A stretch of DNA of 35,688 nt from Deltaproteobacteria bacterium (lineage in GTDB: Bacteria; Desulfobacterota; RBG-13-43-22): NCBI GenBank assembly GCA_016219065.1, contig JACRCK010000273.1, positions 1 to 35,688 on the forward strand. Direction: 5' to 3'. Shown piece by piece: positions 1 through 5,405 of the stretch (position 1 is its first letter; every line of letters starts with the position of its first letter). A program made the position numbers and the translations under genes. The notes below the pieces were generated by a model. The model was not told where the DNA came from, did not search any database, and worked only from the letters and a program-made list of their open reading frames with translations.

Positions 1-93
1 TCCCCCGGTAACATCAATTATGAGTCAACGTTCCCTTTTTTTAACCCCCTTGGGTAACATTTAATATGATCCAATTCGGGCAGGATATGACAG

Positions 94-122
94 TTGACAG
101 GGTCGCCTTTTCCGTTTATAAC
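94..122 (+). promoter_or_regulatory. Sigma70-type promoter of tRNA-Arg
   Basis: TTGACA at 94-99 and TATAAC at 117-122 are separated by exactly 17 nt. The expected start of transcription falls just upstream of the tRNA at 135. The -35 box is a perfect consensus and the -10 matches five of six positions. No other gene starts nearby, so assignment to the tRNA is straightforward. Confidence 0.75.
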
Positions 123-134
123 TGAAACCCACAC

Positions 135-210
135 GCGCCCATAGCTCAGTGGATAGAGCGCCGGACTACGAATCCGTAGGTCGGGTGTTCGAATCACCCT
201 GGGCGCACCA
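135..210 (+). tRNA. tRNA-Arg (anticodon ACG)
   Basis: A full cloverleaf can be drawn. The acceptor arm GCGCCCA pairs with TGGGCGC, the D-loop region is TAGCTCAGTGGATAGAGC, and the anticodon loop CTACGAA gives anticodon ACG (the wobble A normally becomes inosine, reading CGN arginine codons). The T arm contains GTTCGAATC. The 3' CCA end is encoded in the DNA (208-210). A promoter precedes it and a rho-independent terminator follows, so it is probably a single-gene transcript. Confidence 0.95.
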
Positions 211-220
211 GAAAGATCCA

Positions 221-252
221 GGAGTCAGCCGGTAAAGGCTGGCTCCTTTTTT
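221..252 (+). terminator. Rho-independent terminator after tRNA-Arg
   Basis: The arms GGAGTCAGCC and GGCTGGCTCC form a 10-bp stem with one G-T pair and a 6-nt loop (GGTAAA), followed directly by a T tract (TTTTTTATTTT). It lies 10 nt after the tRNA CCA. Confidence 0.85.
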
Positions 253-263
253 ATTTTAGAGTG

Positions 264-316
264 ATCGGATTGCAATCCTATTAATATTAATTTATAATCG
301 GATCGTAATCCTATTA
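264..316 (+). promoter_or_regulatory. Two phased palindromic repeats (candidate operator) before the ATPase gene
   Basis: The 20-nt words ATCGGATTGCAATCCTATTA (264-283) and ATCGGATCGTAATCCTATTA (297-316) are direct repeats whose starts lie 33 bp apart, about three helical turns. The core of the first, GGATTGCAATCC, is a perfect 12-bp palindrome; the second, GGATCGTAATCC, is an imperfect one. The second copy ends 17 nt before the ATG at 334, over the likely promoter and leader. This arrangement is typical of a dimeric repressor site, but which protein binds is not known. Confidence 0.5.
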
Positions 317-333
317 TTCAGGGGGACGGCGAC

Positions 334-1569
334 ATGCTGGAGGACCTTTTCAGTCTCAGCCAAAATTTTTTAACGATCTATAACCGCCAATATGTCCGAT
401 ACTTCATCAAGACCCATCCGCTTCCGAATCGTTTTTCCATCATAGGGGGCCAACGGGGCGTCGGCAAGACCACGGCCATCATCCAGTTCATATTACGATC
501 CTATCCCGGGGATCTTTTCACCCCCAAAGCCTTATACATTCAAGCGGATCATTTTCTGGTGGCCGGTCAACGGCTCTATGAAATCGCCGAGGAGTTTTAT
601 AACCTGGGCGGCGAATTGATCTGCTTCGATGAAATCCATAAATACGCCGAATGGGCCGGCGAATTAAAAAGCATCCACGATACTTTTCCTAAATTAAAAA
701 TCATCGCCTCCGGAAGTTCGGCCCTGGAGGTCTATCGGGGGAGCCACGATTTGAGCCGCAGGGCGGTTGTTTACCGGATGTTCGGGATGTCTTTGAGGGA
801 ATATATCGAACTGACCACCGGCCTGGAGTTGACGGCCTTTACTTTGGAGGAGGTGGTCAAAAATCATCCCGCCTTGGCCCTGGAAATCACCAAAGCCCTG
901 GAACCGAAAAAAAAGAAAATCCTGGCGCTCTTCCGGGAATATCTGGATTTTGGTTATTATCCCTATTTTTTTGAATATAAAGATAAACGGCTTTTTTATC
1001 TTACTCTGGAGCAGAACATCCGCACCACCCTGGAGGGCGACCTGCTGACCATCTATCCGTCCTTGAGCGGGAATACGATCAAAAAAATAAAAAAACTCCT
1101 GGCTGTGGTCGCCGCGGCGGTCCCCTTTACCCCGGACTTGAAAAAGATAAAGACCCTGCTGGATATCGGCGATGAACGGACGCTGAAGACCTATTTGAAA
1201 TACCTGGAGGACGCCGGCGTCATTCTAACGGTTTCTGCCAAGGACCGGGGCCTCCGGTCTTTGGCTAAACCGGAAAAAATCTATCTCAATAATCCCAATC
1301 TGATCCAGGCTTTGGTCGGATCTTCTTCAATGAACAAAGGAAATATCCGGGAAACATTTTTTTTGAACATGGTCCAAAATTTATACGACGTTACCTTCCC
1401 GGCTAAAGGTGATTTCCAGGTGAGCAATCGCTATATCTTTGAAGTAGGCGGCCCCAAAAAAACGTATGACCAGATCAGGGACCTGCCCGATTCCTACCTG
1501 GCGGTCGATGATCTGGAACGGGGGATAGGGAACCGGATTCCCCTCTGGCTGTTTGGATTTTTGTATTAG
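334..1569 (+). CDS. AAA-type ATPase of the AAA_14/DUF4143 family
   Basis: This is a predicted P-loop ATPase. A Walker A motif (GGQRGVGKTT, about residues 38-47) and a Walker B motif (LICFDEIHKY, about 95-103) are clear. They are followed by a sensor-like ASGSS and a LSRRAVVYRM region typical of AAA_14 proteins. The C-terminal part ends in the YIFEVGGPKKT-type segment that in DUF4143 proteins resembles a nuclease-like fold. The length (411 aa) is normal for this family. The start ATG has GGGGGA about 8 nt upstream. It stands alone, between a terminated tRNA and an exported-protein gene, behind two phased palindromes that may control it. The family is widespread, often multicopy in anaerobes and archaea, and its cellular role is not settled; links to toxin-antitoxin or mobile DNA have been suggested. 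The fold call is firm, the function unknown. Confidence 0.85.
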   Translation: MLEDLFSLSQNFLTIYNRQYVRYFIKTHPLPNRFSIIGGQRGVGKTTAIIQFILRSYPGDLFTPKALYIQADHFLVAGQRLYEIAEEFYNLGGELICFDEIHKYAEWAGELKSIHDTFPKLKIIASGSSALEVYRGSHDLSRRAVVYRMFGMSLREYIELTTGLELTAFTLEEVVKNHPALALEITKALEPKKKKILALFREYLDFGYYPYFFEYKDKRLFYLTLEQNIRTTLEGDLLTIYPSLSGNTIKKIKKLLAVVAAAVPFTPDLKKIKTLLDIGDERTLKTYLKYLEDAGVILTVSAKDRGLRSLAKPEKIYLNNPNLIQALVGSSSMNKGNIRETFFLNMVQNLYDVTFPAKGDFQVSNRYIFEVGGPKKTYDQIRDLPDSYLAVDDLERGIGNRIPLWLFGFLY

Positions 1570-1830
1570 ATATCCCTCCTCGGGGAGCACCCGCAAAACC
1601 TGAAAATCTTCCCCGGCCCCCCTTTTCTAAGTGCGGAGACCGATTCATCCTCTGGCGTAAGGGGATTTTGGGATATCCCAACTTTACCTGAATGATTGAT
1701 TCCCTCAGCCATTTTGCCCTTTTTAAAAATGTTATGACGTGATCATTGGGTCGATGTAAATAATAAAGATCTGACCCTCGACTCTCTCAAGAAACTCCCA
1801 TCCGGGAAAACCGCGGCCCCTCCTCCTCAT

Positions 1831-1857
1831 AAAATTTTTTCGATTCGAAAAAATTTT
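1831..1857. repeat. Perfect 13-bp inverted repeat around one base
   Basis: AAAATTTTTTCGA, then a single T, then TCGAAAAAATTTT. The arms match without error. It ends 182 nt before the next start codon, so it could be a bidirectional terminator or a protein-binding site. The A and T runs make it slippery, so its function is open. Confidence 0.6.
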
Positions 1858-1961
1858 TATTATCTGTTCTTGAAGCGGCGTTGAAAATCCGAATTCGGGA
1901 CTAAATCAGGGATAGAGAAATCGATAACGGTTGCAGATCAGCCTGTTATCAAACAAAATTA

Positions 1962-1989
1962 TTGACTACTAAACAATTCCCACTACACT
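1962..1989 (+). promoter_or_regulatory. Candidate promoter for the exported-protein pair
   Basis: TTGACT (1962-1967), a 16-nt spacer, and TACACT (1984-1989), about 50 nt before the start codon at 2040. The boxes match five and four of six consensus positions. The placement is right for a short leader carrying the AAGGAG ribosome site. Confidence 0.45.
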
Positions 1990-2039
1990 GAGAAATTTGA
2001 CGGCCCAAATGATTACTAGATCAAAGGAGAAGAAATTTC

Positions 2040-2738
2040 ATGAAAAGAATAATCTCTTTTGTTTTTGTGTTGGCAACCGCCCTATTGGTTAATAATATTT
2101 ATCCAAACCTGAGTTTCGGCGCTCCTGTTGGCGATGACATCCCTATTCAGGGCCGCCTAACTGATTCAGGCGGTAATCCCTTGACCGGAACATTTTCAAT
2201 GACCTTTGCACTGTATGATGACCCGGTTGAAGGGAATCTTATGTGTTTAAACACAGATACCGTTACCGTAGTTAATGGGCTGTTTAATACCATGATGGAT
2301 AATTGTACCGTATCGGATATTTCCGGGCTCCAGCTTTATCTCGGCATAAAAGTCGGGTCAGATCCTGAAATGACTCCCCGTCAAAAAATTGGGCAAGTCC
2401 CTTATGCCTCCAGTCTAAGAGCGGGAGCCAGGGGAATGGCCAAGGCTGGGGTTTATGCAAATTGCGGGTGGGCAGGGTCGTCATCGATTGTTAGATCCTT
2501 TAACAACGAAAACTCAGCGGTGGTGACCATAAGTCCCGGAGAAGGGATGGGTACTTGTCGGATTGATTTCGGTTTTAATATATCCCAACGGTACTGGACG
2601 GCCATTCCCCCTATGATAGGCCCCCGATTTGCCACCTGCTATTATGACCCCTCAGACCCGAATGATGTCCTGACCTGCTCAAGAGAAAACGGGAACGGGA
2701 TTCGGGAAAATGGACCGATCATTGTGATAGTTTATTAG
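2040..2738 (+). CDS. Exported protein of unknown function
   Basis: No known function is recognised. The protein starts with a classic signal peptide (MKRIISFVFVLATALLV..., about 27 residues, with FGAP near the likely cleavage site). The mature part opens with the phrase IPIQGRLTDSGGNPLTGTFS and later GQVPYASSLRAG, both common in secreted or surface proteins of Desulfobacterota, where they precede variable C-terminal regions. The remaining ~100 residues are Cys-containing and do not match anything I know. The start is supported by AAAGGAG 7-8 nt upstream. The next gene begins 32 nt after the stop, so the two are probably cotranscribed. Confidence 0.7.
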   Translation: MKRIISFVFVLATALLVNNIYPNLSFGAPVGDDIPIQGRLTDSGGNPLTGTFSMTFALYDDPVEGNLMCLNTDTVTVVNGLFNTMMDNCTVSDISGLQLYLGIKVGSDPEMTPRQKIGQVPYASSLRAGARGMAKAGVYANCGWAGSSSIVRSFNNENSAVVTISPGEGMGTCRIDFGFNISQRYWTAIPPMIGPRFATCYYDPSDPNDVLTCSRENGNGIRENGPIIVIVY

Positions 2739-2770
2739 TCTTGATTCCTGCGTCTGAAGGAGATAAGGGA

Positions 2771-3058
2771 ATGAAATCAACGAAAATTGTCGTTTCATTC
2801 ATAAGCCTTTTCTGTTTTTTATTAATCGCGATTACCGGATATGCGATGACTTCCCCCAATTATAAAATTGACTGGATTTTGCCGCTGACCGGTGCAGGCG
2901 GTGGGGAGACGGGTTCAATCAATTATAAGGTAAATGCCACATTAGGGCAGTCGGTGATCGGGTTACTTCAAAGCGCGAATTATCAGATAGGGTTGGGCTA
3001 TTGGTATAATATCCAGCCAGGACGAACCTATCTTCCTTTAATCCTTTTTCAACAATAA
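2771..3058 (+). CDS. Small exported protein with a YLPLIL C-terminal tail
   Basis: I chose the ATG at 2771 over the TTG at 2741 because AAGGAG sits 8-12 nt upstream and the protein then starts directly with a signal peptide (MKSTKIVVSFISLFCFLLIAITGYA). That gives 95 aa. The mature part is short: a GGGETGSINYKVNATLGQ segment followed by SANYQIGLGYWY, a pair of phrases common in secreted proteins of this phylum and of Chloroflexi. It ends in GRTYLPLILFQQ. The same YLPLI ending occurs on the large beta-propeller protein at 26961-30917. Its role is unknown; it may be a small cell-surface or secreted component acting with the preceding gene. Confidence 0.65.
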   Translation: MKSTKIVVSFISLFCFLLIAITGYAMTSPNYKIDWILPLTGAGGGETGSINYKVNATLGQSVIGLLQSANYQIGLGYWYNIQPGRTYLPLILFQQ

Positions 3059-3164
3059 AACAAATTGCCCAAGTCAAGGACTTGAAGGATTTTATAGATT
3101 GACAGGCCGCCGTCAAGACAAGATAAGTGCCCGGTCCCAAAGGCGGGTTCGTCATCCTTAACTT

Positions 3165-3184
3165 CCTTTGGGAAGTCCCAAAGG
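3165..3184. repeat. Perfect 9-bp hairpin
   Basis: CCTTTGGGA, a 2-nt centre AG, then TCCCAAAGG. It lies about 105 nt after the stop of the small exported protein and has no T tract, so it is not an obvious terminator. A transcript-end structure or a relic are both possible. Confidence 0.4.
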
Positions 3185-3187
3185 GGT

Positions 3188-3615
3188 TTGCCCCCGGACG
3201 GATCCAGATTGGCGATATTCTCGACGTTTCTTTTAAGAAATAGGGTCGGAAAGGAAAGCGATATTCAGTTGAATTCCTTAGCCTTCTATATTGACTGTAA
3301 AATCATCGTTGCGCTAATTATGGAAAATGAACCGCTAAAATTGGATTTCCGCTTGACTCTAAATATGCCAAAAACAAGAAGGAAATTGAAATTGATTTGA
3401 CGAATAAGGAAATTCAATTTTCGCCATAAACAAAACCGTCTAAAGAAATGGAAACTCTGAACGTCTATCGGTTTAGTTTTTCCACCTTTGAAAAAGATCG
3501 GAAAGAGCGGGTGATCTGGAAAATTACCGGACAGGGAAAAAATGAAAAAGGGGAACTGGAAAAGTTGGGTTTCTTGTGGGGGAGTGAAATCAAAAAAATA
3601 GTTTTTATGAAATGA
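3188..3615 (+). pseudogene. Decayed coding stretch ending in a 55-aa ORF
   Basis: The region 3059-3645 has no intact gene but looks formerly coding. A 55-codon ORF runs from ATG 3448 to TGA 3615 (METLNVYRFSFSTF... to ...IKKIVFMK). Just upstream, two other frames give protein-like text: SDIQLNSLAFYIDCKIIVAL, and then SKYAKNKKEIEIDLTNKEIQ in a third frame before a stop. No frame is continuous and no strong ribosome site precedes the 55-aa ORF. The simplest reading is one gene broken by frameshifts. The original product is not recognisable. A short genuine gene at 3448-3615 is the alternative. Confidence 0.3.
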
Positions 3616-3645
3616 TCACCAAAAAATCAAGAGAGGTGGGCGCCG

Positions 3646-4062
3646 ATGAGCCGTAAGATTATGATAATTCCCGCCGTTTTGCTGAACCTTCTGCTGGCGT
3701 TTCAGATCACCCCTGTCCAGGCGCAGGAAGGGAAATATATCAATTATCTGGTCTTGGAAAATAATTCAGTTTATGGGGTGAAGGAAAACAAGGGGGGTAA
3801 AAACATCCCGGTGGAACTGAAAGGAGAAGAAAAAATTCAGGCTATTCTAACAGAATTTGCCATGAAGGACGAAATCACCCTTGGAATGTTAAAACCGGAT
3901 GGCTCGCATAAATATGTCTTAAAAGTCCTTTCTTCCGAGAAGAATACCTCCGTTAAACTGCTGCTCGAATGGTTAAGAGATAAAAGCCCGCTTAATCAAG
4001 AAAAGGCCTCCTATTTACTCAAGCAGTTGGGGTATAATAAAGGGAAGGGAGGAAATCCATGA
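3646..4062 (+). CDS. Small exported protein of unknown function
   Basis: 138 aa with an N-terminal signal peptide (MSRKIMIIPAVLLNLLLAFQ, with a VQAQ-E cleavage-like site near residue 27). The mature part is lysine- and glutamate-rich, with a likely beta N-half (YLVLENNSVYGVKENKGG) and a helical C-half (VKLLLEWLRDKSPLNQEKAS). I recognise no family. The start is backed by GAGAGGTGG 7-8 nt upstream. Its TGA overlaps the next ATG (ATGA, 4059-4062), so it is translationally coupled to the duplicated Cys/HTH protein and the two probably act in one process. Confidence 0.65.
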   Translation: MSRKIMIIPAVLLNLLLAFQITPVQAQEGKYINYLVLENNSVYGVKENKGGKNIPVELKGEEKIQAILTEFAMKDEITLGMLKPDGSHKYVLKVLSSEKNTSVKLLLEWLRDKSPLNQEKASYLLKQLGYNKGKGGNP

Positions 4063-4493
4063 CCCACGAAGACAAAGGCAGTTATGGAAAAAAACGCCCG
4101 CCGGATCTTAAATTGAACCCGGCCATCGCCGAAAGGGTAAAACAGGGGAGCGCTGAGGGAAAGATATCCTGTGCCGCGGCCTTTAAAGTCGCCAGCGAAT
4201 TAAAAGTAGCCCCGGAGGAAGTAAGCGCTACGATAGATTTACTGGAAATACCCATCATTAAGTGCCAGCTCGGACTTTTTGGATATGCTCCCGTTAAAAG
4301 AGCGGTTAAGGCAGCCGAAACCGTATCCCCAGCCCTGGAGGCGGCCATCCGGGAATCCCTGGTTAAGGGGAAATTTCCCTGTGCTTCGGCTTGGGAGATA
4401 GCGCAGAAATTCAAAATAGCTAAAATGGAAGTCTCTTCAGCCTCTGAGGCCTTGAAAATTAAAATCTCTACCTGTCAATTAGAAACTTTTTAA
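4059..4493 (+). CDS. Internally duplicated HTH-like protein with conserved cysteines
   Basis: 144 aa made of two copies of a ~60-residue unit. Copy 1 (about 20-76) contains GKISCAAAFKVASELKVAPEEV and closes with IPIIKCQLGLFGY. Copy 2 (about 88-144) contains GKFPCASAWEIAQKFKIAKMEV and closes with KISTCQLETF. Each unit reads like a small helix-turn-helix, with one Cys before the first helix and one in the CQLG/CQLE tail. Single-unit proteins ending in CQLGLFGY are, as far as I recall, common in anaerobes and archaea, but I know of no assigned function. No signal peptide is present, so it is cytoplasmic although its coupled partner is exported. Cysteine pairing could bind metal or respond to redox; that is inference. 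Confidence 0.65.
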   Translation: MTHEDKGSYGKKRPPDLKLNPAIAERVKQGSAEGKISCAAAFKVASELKVAPEEVSATIDLLEIPIIKCQLGLFGYAPVKRAVKAAETVSPALEAAIRESLVKGKFPCASAWEIAQKFKIAKMEVSSASEALKIKISTCQLETF

Positions 4494-4696
4494 TTGAAAG
4501 ACGTCCTGATTTGATAAGCTTCCCCGGTGTGGATTTGGGTTTGGTTAGGTGATAAAAAGGGGGTCTTGAGGGCCAAACTATCCAAAAGGCTTTCTGGAGG
4601 CACTGTATTTCAAATACTTATATCTTTGTCCGGCCCCTGTTTTTATGCTTCGTAGATGGCCACAGTCGGCCAGAGGGGATAGCGCGAAAAGTAGGA

Positions 4697-5158
4697 TTAC
4701 CCGGTTTTAAAGGCCCACAGCTTGCTGCCCAGGAAATTGCTCAGGGTGGTTACCATAATAGCCAGGAGCTGGGAGAGGACCGCGTGCCAGTGTAAGCCGT
4801 CGATGAAAACCCAGAGCAGGGCCATGTTGACTAGGTAGCCGAAGAGGGTGACCAGAAAATAGCGGAAATACTGGCCCTTGGCTCCGGCCTGCCCGTTTTG
4901 ATGGGATTTGAAGGTCCAATAGCGGTTCCAGATGAAATTATTGGTCATGGCCACCATAAACGAGATGGTGCCGGCCAGGAGATAATGCCAGGACAGGATA
5001 TAGATGGCAGAGGTGTAAACGGCCAGATTCACCAGGACCCCGCTGGAGCCTACCAGGGAGAAACGGAGGAACTGATTGCCGGTGCGCCCGGAGGTGATCA
5101 GGCTTTGTTTGATATAAGCCAGATCGATATGGGAGTAGTTGTCCTTCAACCGCTTCAT
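4697..5158 (-). CDS. GtrA-family membrane protein
   Basis: A 153-aa integral membrane protein with four hydrophobic segments and the GtrA hallmarks FLRFSLVGSSGVLVNLAVY near the first helix and NNFIWNRYWTF after the second. GtrA proteins are proposed flippases for polyprenyl-phosphate-linked sugars used in O-antigen or cell-wall glycan modification. It lies downstream of the polysaccharide operon on the same strand, separated by 247 nt that hold two repeat elements, so it may have its own transcript. No strong ribosome site is visible before the ATG at 5158. The family call is firm, the substrate unknown. Confidence 0.85.
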   Translation of the reverse strand: MKRLKDNYSHIDLAYIKQSLITSGRTGNQFLRFSLVGSSGVLVNLAVYTSAIYILSWHYLLAGTISFMVAMTNNFIWNRYWTFKSHQNGQAGAKGQYFRYFLVTLFGYLVNMALLWVFIDGLHWHAVLSQLLAIMVTTLSNFLGSKLWAFKTG

Positions 5159-5225
5159 GATTGGTTACTGGTTAAAAAACATTTGGGAATTCATTAACAA
5201 TTAAGAATTGAATATTGATTATTAG
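5155..5225 (+). repeat. AT-rich dispersed repeat, copy 1
   Basis: TTGGTTACTGGTTAAAAAAC followed by an ATTAACAATTAAGAATTGAATATTGATTATTAG-like block. An inverted relative lies at 26871-26947 (GGTTACTGGTTTAAAAAACG then GAATTAACAATTATGAATTG on the minus strand). Both copies touch the edge of a coding region. Confidence 0.55.
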
Positions 5226-5269
5226 ATTCTTACGTAGCTTAATCTGCGAATTTGTCTCTAACTAAAGCC

Positions 5270-5343
5270 GGAGTATTGGAGTAATGGAGTGCTAGAGTAA
5301 TGGTCTTAAGCAATACTCCAATACTCCACCACTCCATTACTCC
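5270..5343. repeat. GGAGTAATGGAGT word repeat with 14-bp inverted arms
   Basis: GGAGTAATGGAGTG (5278-5291) is the exact inverse of CACTCCATTACTCC (5330-5343). The flanks are built from the same words in scrambled order (GGAGTATT, CAATACTCC). It lies between the double glycosyltransferase gene and gtrA and may act as a hairpin between two transcripts. Confidence 0.65.
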
Positions 5344-5405
5344 AAATGGAAGTACTTCGGGTCAATAGAAAATTCAAAATATCTTTGGTTAGCCTTTGGG
5401 CTCTT

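Larger units (their letters stand above)
1570..2039. other. Non-coding stretch with a long A/T palindrome and a possible element relic
   Basis: About 470 nt without a credible gene; the two minus-strand ORFs that enter it are shadows of the ATPase gene end. It contains a 27-nt odd palindrome at 1831-1857 and a small GGGTC...GACCC inverted pair at 1748-1778 around TAAATAATAAAGATCT. A promoter for the next gene lies at its right end. Confidence 0.5.
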
